Assembly (NCBI RefSeq): GCF_019428685.1
Contig: NZ_CP080096.1
Span: forward strand, 248,001-312,000
DNA from: Paraburkholderia edwinii
GTDB lineage: Bacteria; Pseudomonadota; Gammaproteobacteria; Burkholderiales; Burkholderiaceae
Length of the DNA: 64,000 bases
Direction of reading: 5' to 3'
Part shown: positions 37,045 to 45,769 of the stretch, one piece after another
How the letters are laid out: each line of letters starts with the position of its first letter
How positions within the stretch are numbered: the stretch's first letter is position 1
Notes under the pieces: model-generated
Told to the model about the DNA's origin: nothing
Seen by the model: the letters and a program-made list of their open reading frames with translations, nothing else
The model's database searches: none
Program-made: the position numbers and the translations under genes

Positions 37045-38193
37045 TCACGTGGCGGTTCGCCGCGCAACATAGTGGGCGAAATCGTAGTTCGGCCGCTCGA
37101 GGTGGCTCAGGTTGCCCGGCTTCGCAAGCGGTGCATGCACGCCGCGAAACACGGCTTCGACGCCGCGCCGGTCTTCCGCATTGACTTCATCGAGCAGCGT
37201 TTTGAGCGTGGCCATATAGTCCGCCGCTTTGGGATCGTTAATGAATTCGGGCGAGAGCCCGCCGCCGAAACGGATCTGCACCTGACCGACGCCGCGCGGC
37301 TGCAACAGCAGGTACCAGAAATAGCCGGGCGTGAGCGTGACGAGATGCGTCGGGTAGATCGCGAGCAGCGCGGTGGTGCGGCGCCAGTGCCCTTGCAATC
37401 GCGTGTTGTCCGGGTGCGCGTTGCCGATCGGCAGCGACGCTTCCTTCGTGATCCAGTGATAGTTGAAAGCGGCGCGCCCGGGCGGGCATTCCATCTCTTC
37501 GAGCCGCGAATGCGGGCCTACCGTCGCGCGATGCAGCATCGGCAGGTGGTAGCTTTCCATGAAGTTTTCCGCGAGGATCTTCCAGTTCGTGTCCCACACG
37601 TGTTCTTCGTGGAAGGTCTCGACGTAGTCCGTCATACCGTATGGCTCAATCAGTGGTGTGAGCTCTGCGAGCTGCGTCGCAACAGGCGGCGCGACGGCAT
37701 TGAGCGTGACATAGATCCAGCCTTGCCAGGTTTCGCAGCGAAGCGACGGCAAGCGGTAGCTTTCCTTGCAGAAGCCGGGCTGCCGCTCCATCATCGGCGC
37801 ACCGGCTAGCGCACCATCGAGCGCGTAGTTCCACGCGTGATACGGGCACACGATACGTCTGACATTGCCGCGTCCTTCGAGCAGCACCGACATGCGATGC
37901 AGGCACACGTTCGACATGGCACGCAGGCCGCCCGCTTCGTCGCGTATCACGACAATTGGCTGCGCGTCGATCTGCGCGGTCAGATAGTCGCCGGGTTTGG
38001 CGAGCGCGCTTGCTCGTCCGACGCATAGCCATTCCTTGCTAAAGATCTCGCGCTGCTCGAGTGCGAGAAATGCATCGGACGTATAGACGCGTGGCGGCAT
38101 CGAGCGCGCGTCCTCGAACGGCCGCTCGCAGTTCGCCCGCAATTCGCGGGCGATCTCATATCCGGTGTCCGGGGAGCTTGCAAGGGCAGCCAT
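37045..38193 (-). CDS. Rieske non-haem iron oxygenase, alpha-subunit family
   Basis: A 382-residue oxygenase component. The Rieske 2Fe-2S ligands are CLH and CPYH, about 20 residues apart near residues 80-105. The mononuclear iron site is indicated by ENFMESYHLPMLH near residue 195. The layout resembles carnitine, glycine-betaine and stachydrine oxygenases, which oxidise or demethylate quaternary amines, but substrate cannot be fixed. No ferredoxin-reductase partner is encoded here, so one must come from elsewhere. ATG 38193 follows GGAG and is preferred to 38211. It is the first gene of the ABC transporter operon. Confidence 0.87.
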   Translation of the reverse strand: MAALASSPDTGYEIARELRANCERPFEDARSMPPRVYTSDAFLALEQREIFSKEWLCVGRASALAKPGDYLTAQIDAQPIVVIRDEAGGLRAMSNVCLHRMSVLLEGRGNVRRIVCPYHAWNYALDGALAGAPMMERQPGFCKESYRLPSLRCETWQGWIYVTLNAVAPPVATQLAELTPLIEPYGMTDYVETFHEEHVWDTNWKILAENFMESYHLPMLHRATVGPHSRLEEMECPPGRAAFNYHWITKEASLPIGNAHPDNTRLQGHWRRTTALLAIYPTHLVTLTPGYFWYLLLQPRGVGQVQIRFGGGLSPEFINDPKAADYMATLKTLLDEVNAEDRRGVEAVFRGVHAPLAKPGNLSHLERPNYDFAHYVARRTAT

Positions 38194-38334
38194 AGCATCT
38201 CCAGCTAGCATTCATTGCGATGCACACCAATCTATCAAGTCAAATTACCAGCCGAAATATTGTTTTTGGATGTAAAAGCCAGTTTTTTCCTATGCAACGC
38301 CGTTTTCCGCTCTGCATGGCACTGTGCGGGAGGT

Positions 38335-39267
38335 TCATCCATTGCGATGCAGCTCGCGAATCTGCGCCTCGCAGAAGCCCGCAAAGCGCTTGACCACCTG
38401 ACGCGGCTTCAGTTCTCGCGATTGCGCAATGCCAAGCGTCGTGGCCAATACGTCTTCCTTGAACTGCTTGATGACGAAGTCCGCGCCATCCACGGTTTTG
38501 AATGATTTGAGCGGGTAGTTCAGGATGCTGTAGCCAAGACCGTTGGCCACCATGCCGCGCACCACTTCCGGTTGTGACGAGCGGAAGGCCGGCACGGGCC
38601 GTGTGCCGACCGTGTCGAACAGGGCTGCGAAGTATTCGCGGCTGTGCGGCAGATCAAGCATCACGTAAGGTTCGTCGAGCAGCTCCGTTAGCGAAACCGC
38701 GCGCCCTCGCGCGCGTGCAAGCCGGTGAAGCTTGGGCAGGATCACATAAGGCGGCAGCGAGACGAGCGGCGTGAACGCAATCTCGTCGGTAAGGTCGAGG
38801 CTATAGGTCAGCGCAAGGTCGAGCGTACCGTCGCGCAAGCCTCTTAGCAGATCGTCCTGATGCGCTTCCTGGGTGCGGAACGTCACGCCCGAATGGCTCG
38901 CGATAAAGCGGCTGATCAGCGCCGGCATGACCGGCGGCGCCAGCGACACCATGCAGCCGAGCGAGATCGCTCCCGACATGCCGCCGTCCATTTCGCGCGC
39001 CGCCGACTGCAACTCTTCGGCGTTCTTCAGCAGATTGCGCGCTTGCCCCAGCATGTCGCGGCCCGCCTGCGTCAGCGACAGGCCGCTTGCGTGATGGCGG
39101 ATAAACAGTTGCACGCCGAACGAGGCTTCGAGGTCGGCAAGCGCCGTCGAGATCGAAGGCTGCGAAATGTGCAGCTTTCTGGCGGCCGCGGTGAACGACA
39201 GCACTTCCGCGGTCACCACGAAGTACCGCAACTGCCTTAGTGAATAGTGCAACTGACCCACTTCCAT
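38335..39267 (-). CDS. LysR-family regulator of the oxygenase/monooxygenase region
   Basis: A 310-residue LysR protein. The helix-turn-helix covers LRQLRYFVVTAEVLSFTAAAR to ISQPSISTALADLEASFG, and the effector domain follows from GAISLGCMVSLAPP. ATG 39267 (MEVGQLHYSLRQ) fits the family; the longer frame upstream is not homologous. It is divergent from the flavin monooxygenase gene across 151 bp and stands 141 bp downstream of the Rieske start. It is therefore the best candidate regulator of both arms of the amine-like catabolic locus. Confidence 0.9.
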   Translation of the reverse strand: MEVGQLHYSLRQLRYFVVTAEVLSFTAAARKLHISQPSISTALADLEASFGVQLFIRHHASGLSLTQAGRDMLGQARNLLKNAEELQSAAREMDGGMSGAISLGCMVSLAPPVMPALISRFIASHSGVTFRTQEAHQDDLLRGLRDGTLDLALTYSLDLTDEIAFTPLVSLPPYVILPKLHRLARARGRAVSLTELLDEPYVMLDLPHSREYFAALFDTVGTRPVPAFRSSQPEVVRGMVANGLGYSILNYPLKSFKTVDGADFVIKQFKEDVLATTLGIAQSRELKPRQVVKRFAGFCEAQIRELHRNG

Positions 39268-39418
39268 CGCCTGCCCCCGATGCGTTCCCTGTTGCGATTG
39301 TGCGTCGACAGAAATCTTTTTGCATAGGGAAAACCGATGTATTGCATTTTTGAAATGTGTTTTTCGGATGCGCACCGCGAGCGTAGATTGCACAGGCGCC
39401 TTATAGATGGAGCTTGCG

Positions 39419-40780
39419 ATGACCGCTGAGAACACGTCAATCGATACGCTCGTGGTGGGCGCCGGTCAGGCCGGCGTCGCGATGAGCGAGCATTTGAGCA
39501 GACAGGGGGTACCGCACCTCGTGCTGGAACGCGGCCGCATTGCTGAACGTTGGCGCTCGGGACGTTGGGATTCGCTGGTGGCGAATGGTCCTGCCTGGCA
39601 TGACCGGTTTCCGGGACTCGAATTCGACGATCTCGATCCCGACGCTTTCCCCTCGAAGGAGCGCGTCGCCGATTATTTCGTGGACTACGCGACGAAGTTC
39701 AACGCGCCGATCCGCACCGGTGTCGAGGTCAGGCAGGTGATGCGTGCGCCGGGCCGCCCCGGGTTTATCGTCGATACGTCGGACGGTGTGATCGAGGCGA
39801 ACCGTGTGGTGGTGGCGACGGGCGCATTCCAGCGCCCGCTGATTCCTCCGATCGTTTCGAAGGACGCGCCGCTTACGCAGATTCATTCCGCCGATTACCG
39901 CAATCCCGGCCAGCTGCCCGAAGGCGCGGTGCTGGTTGTGGGCGCGGGTTCGTCAGGGGTACAGATCGCCGACGAATTGCAGCGCTCGGGCAGGAATGTC
40001 TATCTCTCCGTCGGCCCTCACGATCGGCCGCCACGCGCGTATCGCAATCGCGATTACTGCTGGTGGCTCGGCGTGCTCGGCGAATGGGACAAGGAAGTGG
40101 CGACACCGGGCAGAGAGCACGTCACGATCGCGGTCAGCGGCGCGCGCGGCGGCCAGACCGTCGACTTCCGTGCGCTGGCCAATCAGGGCATCACGCTCGT
40201 CGGTTTGACGAAGTCGTTCGAGCGCGGCGTCATGCATTTCGAAGCGGATCTTGCGTCGAACCTCGCGCGCGGCGACGACAACTATCTGGCGCTGCTCGAT
40301 GCGGCCGATGCGTACATCGTGAGCAATGGGCTCGATCTTCCGGAAGAACCAGGCGCGCGCAAGGTGCTGCCCGACCCGGAATGCGTGACCCGCCCTCTTC
40401 TCGAACTCGATCTGCGCGAAGCCGGCGTGACATCGATTATCTGGGCAACCGGCTACACGGCCGATTACAGCTGGCTCAAAGTGAACGCGTTCGCGCCGAA
40501 TGGCAAACCGCAGCATCAGCGCGGCGTATCGACCGAGCCGGGCATCTATTTTCTGGGGCTGCCGTGGCTGTCGCGTCGCGGCTCCAGTTTTATCTGGGGT
40601 GTCTGGCACGACGCGAGGCACATTGCCGACCACATCGCGATCCAGCGCAAGTATCTGTCTTATCGCGATGCGTCGCAGCGCCATTCGGACAAAAGCCCGA
40701 CGACCGAAGGCGACGGTGCGGGTGCCGGTGCCGGCGGCGCACACCCTGGCGCCAAACATCTCGTCGGCGTGACGGGCTAA
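39419..40780 (+). CDS. Flavin-containing monooxygenase (CzcO-like)
   Basis: A 453-residue FAD/NADPH enzyme. The FAD-binding motif is VVGAGQAGVAMSEHL near the N-terminus. The second Rossmann motif for NADPH is VVGAGSSGVQIADEL near residue 180, and the ATG-like stretch WATGYTADYSWL is near residue 345. Such enzymes oxygenate amines, sulfides or ketones. A Gly/Ala-rich tail (GAGAGAGG) ends the protein. It is divergent from LysR and is followed by RidA, DUF1028 and M20 genes on the same strand, which suggests that it attacks a nitrogen compound whose unstable product needs RidA. Confidence 0.9.
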   Translation: MTAENTSIDTLVVGAGQAGVAMSEHLSRQGVPHLVLERGRIAERWRSGRWDSLVANGPAWHDRFPGLEFDDLDPDAFPSKERVADYFVDYATKFNAPIRTGVEVRQVMRAPGRPGFIVDTSDGVIEANRVVVATGAFQRPLIPPIVSKDAPLTQIHSADYRNPGQLPEGAVLVVGAGSSGVQIADELQRSGRNVYLSVGPHDRPPRAYRNRDYCWWLGVLGEWDKEVATPGREHVTIAVSGARGGQTVDFRALANQGITLVGLTKSFERGVMHFEADLASNLARGDDNYLALLDAADAYIVSNGLDLPEEPGARKVLPDPECVTRPLLELDLREAGVTSIIWATGYTADYSWLKVNAFAPNGKPQHQRGVSTEPGIYFLGLPWLSRRGSSFIWGVWHDARHIADHIAIQRKYLSYRDASQRHSDKSPTTEGDGAGAGAGGAHPGAKHLVGVTG

Positions 40781-40841
40781 AAGAACGGCTCAAGGCGCGC
40801 CTGAATGCACGCCGCGTTTACCCCTACAAGCAAGGTGCAAA

Positions 40842-41279
40842 ATGAACCAACCTACTCACACCCGTATCCGCATGTTCAACACGCGCGATACGTACCCGAA
40901 CCAGGCGCTGAATAACGATCTCTGCCAGGCCGTGCGAGCGGGCAATACCGTGTACGTGCGCGGACAGGTCGGCACCGATTTCGACGGCAACCTCATCGGC
41001 CTTGGCGATCCGCGCGCTCAAGCCGAACAGGCCATGAAAAACATCAAGCAGTTGCTGGAGGAAGCCGGCAGCGACCTGTCGCATATCGTCAAGACTACGA
41101 CCTATCTGATCGACCCGCGTTATCGCGAGCCTGTGTATCAGGAAGTCGGCAAATGGCTAAAGGGCGTCTTTCCTATTTCCACGGGCCTGGTGGTGAGCGC
41201 GCTGGGTCAGCCGCAGTGGCTGGTGGAAATCGACGTGATCGCCGTGATCCCCGATAACTGGAAGCGAGAGCAGGCTTAA
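40842..41279 (+). CDS. RidA family protein in the amine-like catabolic operon
   Basis: A 145-residue RidA-superfamily protein, different from the one at 21291. It shows NTVYVRGQVGTDFDG, ARAQAEQAMKNIKQLLEEAG-type helix spacing, and the DPRYREPVYQEVGKWL segment. The C-terminus reads LVEIDVIAVIP, close to the archetypal acidic motif. RidA proteins remove reactive enamine or imine intermediates. It follows the monooxygenase by 61 bp and precedes DUF1028 by 10 bp, so co-transcription is likely. Its presence supports an imine-forming step upstream. Confidence 0.88.
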   Translation: MNQPTHTRIRMFNTRDTYPNQALNNDLCQAVRAGNTVYVRGQVGTDFDGNLIGLGDPRAQAEQAMKNIKQLLEEAGSDLSHIVKTTTYLIDPRYREPVYQEVGKWLKGVFPISTGLVVSALGQPQWLVEIDVIAVIPDNWKREQA

Positions 41280-41289
41280 GGAGCACGAC

Positions 41290-41967
41290 ATGACATTCTC
41301 GATCGTCGGACGCTGCGCGGAAACAGGCCAACTCGGGATTGCAATCAGTTCGTCGAGCATCGCCGTGGGCGCGCGCTGCCCGTGGCTGCGCTCACGCGTC
41401 GGCGCAGTCGCGACGCAGAATGTCACGCTGCCTTCGCTCGGGCCGCAGATACTCGATTTCCTCGAAGACGGACAGCAGACGCCCACGTCCGCGCTGGACC
41501 TCGCGCTCGAGTCGGACACGTGGAGCCCGTATCGACAGGTCCTCGCGATCGACAACGAGGGCCAGACGGCGTCTTTCACGGGCAAGGAAGCGCTCGGCCT
41601 GCATCACGCCGTCGCGGGCGAGCAATGCGTGGCCGGCGGCAATATGCTCGCCGGTATCGAGGTGATCGAGCAGATGGTGCAGGCATTCGAAAACGCGCAC
41701 GGCATGCTCGCCGACCGTTTGCTTGCCGCCATGCATGCCGCGATTGCAGCCGGCGGCGAAGCGGGGCCGGTGCACTCAGCGGCGCTCAAGGTGGTCGGCG
41801 ACGTAGTCTGGCCGATCGCCGACTTGCGCGTCGACTGGGCCGAAGAAGCCCCGATCGGACAACTGGACGCGCTTTGGCAGGCTTATAAGCCGCAAATGCA
41901 GGACTATCTGACCCGTGCCCTGAATCCGACCGCGGCGCCCAGTTACGGAGTGCCCGGCGATGAGTGA
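41290..41967 (+). CDS. DUF1028 family protein (Ntn-hydrolase-like)
   Basis: A 225-residue protein of the DUF1028 family. It begins TFSIVGRCAETGQLGIAISS and continues with AVGARCPWLRSRVGAVATQN, as expected. The family has an Ntn-hydrolase-like fold and may cut an amide bond, but no substrate is established. It often travels with RidA and amidohydrolases, as here. It overlaps the M20 gene by 8 bp, so the two are translationally coupled. Confidence 0.88.
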   Translation: MTFSIVGRCAETGQLGIAISSSSIAVGARCPWLRSRVGAVATQNVTLPSLGPQILDFLEDGQQTPTSALDLALESDTWSPYRQVLAIDNEGQTASFTGKEALGLHHAVAGEQCVAGGNMLAGIEVIEQMVQAFENAHGMLADRLLAAMHAAIAAGGEAGPVHSAALKVVGDVVWPIADLRVDWAEEAPIGQLDALWQAYKPQMQDYLTRALNPTAAPSYGVPGDE

Positions 41968-43123
41968 GCGCTCGACCCTGGTATTGCTGAATGCGCTAGT
42001 CGGCTTCGCTACCGTCAGCCGCGATTCGAATCTCGAGCTGATCGTTTTTATCCGCGACTATCTGCACGCACTCGGCGTGCAAAGCGAACTCTTCTACAAC
42101 GCCGACCGCACAAAGGCCAACCTGTTTGCCACGATTGGCCCCAACGATCGCGGCGGCATCGTGCTCTCTGGCCACACCGATGTTGTGCCGATCGATGGGC
42201 AAACGTGGACGGTCGATCCGTTTCGTCTTACCGCGAGCAATGGCAAGCTATACGGCCGCGGCACCGCCGATATGAAGGGCTTTATCGCTTCGGTGCTCGC
42301 TGCCGTGCCTGCATTTCTCGAGCGGCCGCTGGAAACGCCCGTCCATCTCGCGTTCTCGTATGACGAGGAAGTCGGGTGTCTCGGTGTGCGGCCCATGCTC
42401 GCAGATCTGGAAAAGCGTCCGCACCGCCCGCGCCTGTGCCTGATCGGCGAACCGACCGGCTTGAAACCGGTGCTCGGCCATAAGGGAAAACTCGCGATGC
42501 GCTGCCATGTGAAGGGCGCGGCGTGCCACTCCGCTTACGCACCCTATGGCGTCAACGCGATCCAGTACGCGGCGCGGCTCGTCAATCGGCTCGAGGAAAT
42601 CGGCGAAACGCTCGCGCAGCCCGAACATCACGATGCGCGCTTCGATCCGCCGTTCTCGACGGTGCAGACCGGCGTGATCAAGGGCGGTCGCGCACTCAAT
42701 ATCGTGCCGTCCGAATGCGAATTCGACTTCGAGGTCCGCGCGTTGCCCGGCTTCGATGCGCAAACCGTGTCGGACAAACTGCAGACCTATGCGGACACCG
42801 AACTGCTACCGAAAATGCGTGCGGTTCAGCGCGATACCGATATCCGGTTGCAAGCATTGAGCGCCTACCCCGCTTTAGCCACGAAGGCCGACAGCGAGGC
42901 CGCACAACTTCTGGCATTGCTAACCGATGCCGCCGAATTCGGCACCGTCGCATTCGGCACCGAAGGCGGCCTGTTCGAGCAGGCCGGCATTCCTACCGTG
43001 GTTTGCGGACCCGGCAGCATGGATCAAGGCCACAAGCCTGACGAGTTCGTCACGCTCGAACAATTGGCGCGTTGCGATGCCATGATGGTTCGCCTCGCCG
43101 ACCATCTTTGCAGTCCCGCCTGA
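41960..43123 (+). CDS. M20 family amidohydrolase, ArgE-like (acetylornithine deacetylase family)
   Basis: A 387-residue zinc-dependent amidohydrolase. Metal and catalytic residues are seen in SGHTDVVPID, GRGTADMKGF, YDEEVGCLG and the C-terminal MDQGHKPDEFV. It resembles ArgE, which hydrolyses N-acetylornithine, but in this setting it may deacylate another N-acyl amine. The position right after DUF1028 with overlap, far from arginine genes, supports the catabolic reading. I would not assign the symbol argE without phylogeny. Confidence 0.88.
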   Translation: MSERSTLVLLNALVGFATVSRDSNLELIVFIRDYLHALGVQSELFYNADRTKANLFATIGPNDRGGIVLSGHTDVVPIDGQTWTVDPFRLTASNGKLYGRGTADMKGFIASVLAAVPAFLERPLETPVHLAFSYDEEVGCLGVRPMLADLEKRPHRPRLCLIGEPTGLKPVLGHKGKLAMRCHVKGAACHSAYAPYGVNAIQYAARLVNRLEEIGETLAQPEHHDARFDPPFSTVQTGVIKGGRALNIVPSECEFDFEVRALPGFDAQTVSDKLQTYADTELLPKMRAVQRDTDIRLQALSAYPALATKADSEAAQLLALLTDAAEFGTVAFGTEGGLFEQAGIPTVVCGPGSMDQGHKPDEFVTLEQLARCDAMMVRLADHLCSPA

Positions 43124-43245
43124 AGCCTTTGGAAATTTATACGCGCATCGTTCTTGCTTGATCTGCTCATCGCAATCGCTCGCCATGACCGTCGTTAAGC
43201 GTCAGGCGGGCAGGACCGCTCCGTTTCGGGCGGTAGGGAGCCGCG

Positions 43246-44286
43246 ATGACAAAGATCAGCGAGTACACACGCGTTGCAATTTTCGCCGTGCTTTTTGCAC
43301 TGCTTGCCGCGTGCGGCGGCGGTGGCGGCGGCGAAAGCAATAGCGAAAGCGGAAGTGGAGGCAGCGCCGCTGGAAGTCCGCCGGGCGGCGTCCAGTTGCA
43401 GATCGTCTCGTTCGGCGACAGCCTGTCCGACGTGGGCACGTTTGCGCCGCTTGCGAGTCCGATAGGCGGCGGCCGCTTCACGACGAACCCCGGGCAAGTG
43501 TGGACGCAAAACGTCGCGCAATATTACGGCGACACGTTGAACGCGGCGTTCACGATCAGCGCCAGCCATCAGTTGAGCCCTCATGGAGGCTTCGGCTACG
43601 CCGAGGGCGGCGCCACCGTTGCGACGCCGGCCAACCTCAACAACTTCCTGATCGACGTGATCGGCGATGTGGAAATGCCGGTGAATCAGCAGGTATCGAG
43701 CTATCTGTCCGCGCACGGCAGCTTCAATGGCGGGCAGCTGGTACTCGTCTGGGCCGGCGCAAACGATGTGCTGCGTGCGGGCGCACTGCCGGCAGCGGTG
43801 CCGGTCGTGCAAACCGCTGCTACCACGCTCGCACAAATCGTCGCGCAGATCGTGCAGAACGGCGCCACGCATGTCGTGGTGGTCAACCTGCCGAATATCG
43901 GCGTCTCGCCAAAGGGACTCGCTGCTGCCGATGGCGGTGCGACGCTCGCGCAACTCTCGCAGCTATTCAACGACACGTTGAATGGTGCACTGCAGGCCAA
44001 CGGGTTGCAAGGCAAAGTGATCCAGGTCGACGCCTTTGGCTGGGTCAACCAGATTCTTGCCAACTTCCAGGCCAATGGTTTTACGGTATCGAATACGGGT
44101 CAGGCATGTGATCCGTCGAGAACGCCCAACAACACTGCCCTGCTTTGCTCTCGTGCGACCTACACGGCCCCCAACGCAGACCAGACGTATATGTTTGCCG
44201 ATGACCTCCATCCGACCACGCGCATGCACGCCCTCTTTGCGCAGTTCGTCGAACAACAGATTGCAAAGAGCGGTCTTGGTCGCTAG
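43246..44286 (+). CDS. SGNH/GDSL lipase-esterase lipoprotein
   Basis: A 346-residue exported esterase. The signal sequence ends in a lipobox (LLAAC), followed by a Gly/Ser-rich linker. The SGNH blocks are: I, VSFGDSLSDVGTF; III, VWAGANDVL; and V, DDLHPTTRMH. Block II glycine is probably in GGFGYAEGGA. It is likely an outer-membrane-anchored esterase of autotransporter-like passenger type but lacks the beta-barrel. It is located between the M20 gene (122 bp) and the D-threonine-aldolase-like gene, and a functional link to either is not evident. Confidence 0.88.
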   Translation: MTKISEYTRVAIFAVLFALLAACGGGGGGESNSESGSGGSAAGSPPGGVQLQIVSFGDSLSDVGTFAPLASPIGGGRFTTNPGQVWTQNVAQYYGDTLNAAFTISASHQLSPHGGFGYAEGGATVATPANLNNFLIDVIGDVEMPVNQQVSSYLSAHGSFNGGQLVLVWAGANDVLRAGALPAAVPVVQTAATTLAQIVAQIVQNGATHVVVVNLPNIGVSPKGLAAADGGATLAQLSQLFNDTLNGALQANGLQGKVIQVDAFGWVNQILANFQANGFTVSNTGQACDPSRTPNNTALLCSRATYTAPNADQTYMFADDLHPTTRMHALFAQFVEQQIAKSGLGR

Positions 44287-44387
44287 GTCCAGGCGAATGG
44301 TTGACCTCGCTGCACGGCTCAAGGGACAGGGCTTATCGGATGTATAGTGGCGAGGCTCTTGCCCTATAGAAGTCAAAGGACTACCCG

Positions 44388-45518
44388 ATGAACCTCGCAG
44401 CACTCAGCACCCCGGCGGCGCTAGTCGACGTCGCCCGTATGAATCGCAATATCGCCCGTATGCAGCAACGGCTCGATGCGCTTGGCGTGCGCTTCAGGCC
44501 TCATGTGAAGACGACAAAGTGCGAGCAGATCGTGCGCGCGCAGATTGCGGCCGGCGCTCAAGGCATCACGGTTTCCACGCTCAAGGAAGCCGAGCAGTTT
44601 TTCGACAAGGGCATCAGCGATATTGTCTACGCGGTCGGCATGGTCGCGGGCAAACTGCCGCAAGCGTTTCTATTGCGCCGTCGCGGATGCGATCTGAAGA
44701 TTATCGTGGACAGCGTGCAGTCCGCCGAATCGATCGTCGCGTTTGGCCGTGAACACCGCGAAGCATTCGAAGTGTGGATCGAACTCGACGTCGACGGTCA
44801 TCGTTCGGGAATCGATCCTGAAGACGAGCGCCTCATTGCCGTGGGGCGAACGCTCGTCGATGGCGGCATGAAGCTTGGCGGCGTTCTGGCTCACGCCGGG
44901 TCCAGCTACGAATACAACACGCGCGAAGCGCTGGTCCGTATCGCGGAACAGGAACGCGCCAGCGCTGTGCGCGGTGCGGAACGGCTTCGTGCAGCGGGAC
45001 TGCCCTGCCCGGTCGTCAGTATCGGTTCGACGCCAACGGCACTTTCGGCCGAACATCTCGAAGGCGTCACGGAAGTGCGCGCGGGCGTTTACGTGATGTT
45101 CGACCTCGTCATGCATAACGTCGGCGTTTGCGACACGTCCGACATTGCGCTAAGCGTATTGACGACCGTCATCGGTCATCAGGAAGAAAAGGGTTGGGCG
45201 ATTGTCGACGCGGGCTGGATGGCGATGAGCCGCGATCGCGGCACACTGCGCCAGCAGCACGACTGCGGCTATGGGCTCGTGTGCACTGAGGCGGGCGACG
45301 TGCTCGGCGACTACATCATGAGCAGCGCCAATCAGGAACATGGAATCGTTGCGCGCATCGGTGCGGCGGATAAAAGCATCGCTGAGCGATTCCCCATTGG
45401 CACGCGGCTGCGTATTCTTCCCAACCATGCGTGCGCAACCGGCGCTCAACATCCTGAGTATCACGCGCTAAGCGAAGATGGCGCTTTAGAAACGTGGCCC
45501 AGATTTTACGGATGGTGA
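44388..45518 (+). CDS. D-threonine aldolase / D-serine dehydratase-like PLP enzyme (DSD1 family)
   Basis: A 376-residue fold-type III PLP enzyme. The N-terminal alanine-racemase-like barrel carries the PLP lysine in RPHVKTTKC. The C-terminal region has HACATGAQHPEYHAL, in which a histidine and cysteine bind the divalent metal in this family. It should cleave D-threonine or a beta-hydroxy-D-amino acid to glycine and an aldehyde, or dehydrate D-serine. ATG 44388 is clear. A stem-loop follows about 95 bp after the stop. It may complete breakdown of an amino acid from the cluster, but that is inference. Confidence 0.87.
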   Translation: MNLAALSTPAALVDVARMNRNIARMQQRLDALGVRFRPHVKTTKCEQIVRAQIAAGAQGITVSTLKEAEQFFDKGISDIVYAVGMVAGKLPQAFLLRRRGCDLKIIVDSVQSAESIVAFGREHREAFEVWIELDVDGHRSGIDPEDERLIAVGRTLVDGGMKLGGVLAHAGSSYEYNTREALVRIAEQERASAVRGAERLRAAGLPCPVVSIGSTPTALSAEHLEGVTEVRAGVYVMFDLVMHNVGVCDTSDIALSVLTTVIGHQEEKGWAIVDAGWMAMSRDRGTLRQQHDCGYGLVCTEAGDVLGDYIMSSANQEHGIVARIGAADKSIAERFPIGTRLRILPNHACATGAQHPEYHALSEDGALETWPRFYGW

Positions 45519-45613
45519 TACCGCTCAAGACTAAACGGCATAACAAACTTGACACTTGCTCCGCACTCACTTTGTTTAGCCTCTACGTAGCGTCATAGCT
45601 CTTCGCATAGCTC

Positions 45614-45643
45614 GCCGGTGTTTCCGAATCCTGAAACGCCGGC
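45614..45643 (+). terminator. Rho-independent-like terminator after the D-threonine-aldolase-like gene
   Basis: Arms 45614-45624 and 45633-45643 pair over 11 bp (one T-G wobble) around an 8-nt loop, and a short T-rich stretch (CATTTCTTAG) follows on the plus strand. It lies in the 251-bp gap before the PhoD gene. A TTGACA box at 45549-45554 has no convincing partner. Confidence 0.55.
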
Positions 45644-45769
45644 CATTTCTTAGATGTTCCAATATGTCGGCCGCTAACGGCATCACAGGCGTGCGCCTTT
45701 GCTTTAGCTTCGCGCCTTGAACGAATTCGATGCCGCGCATTCCATCACTCCACTTCGCAGGAGTCGCAT

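Noticed and set aside
45549..45577. TTGACA box before the PhoD gene
   Set aside because: No acceptable -10 box at proper spacing, so no promoter is claimed.
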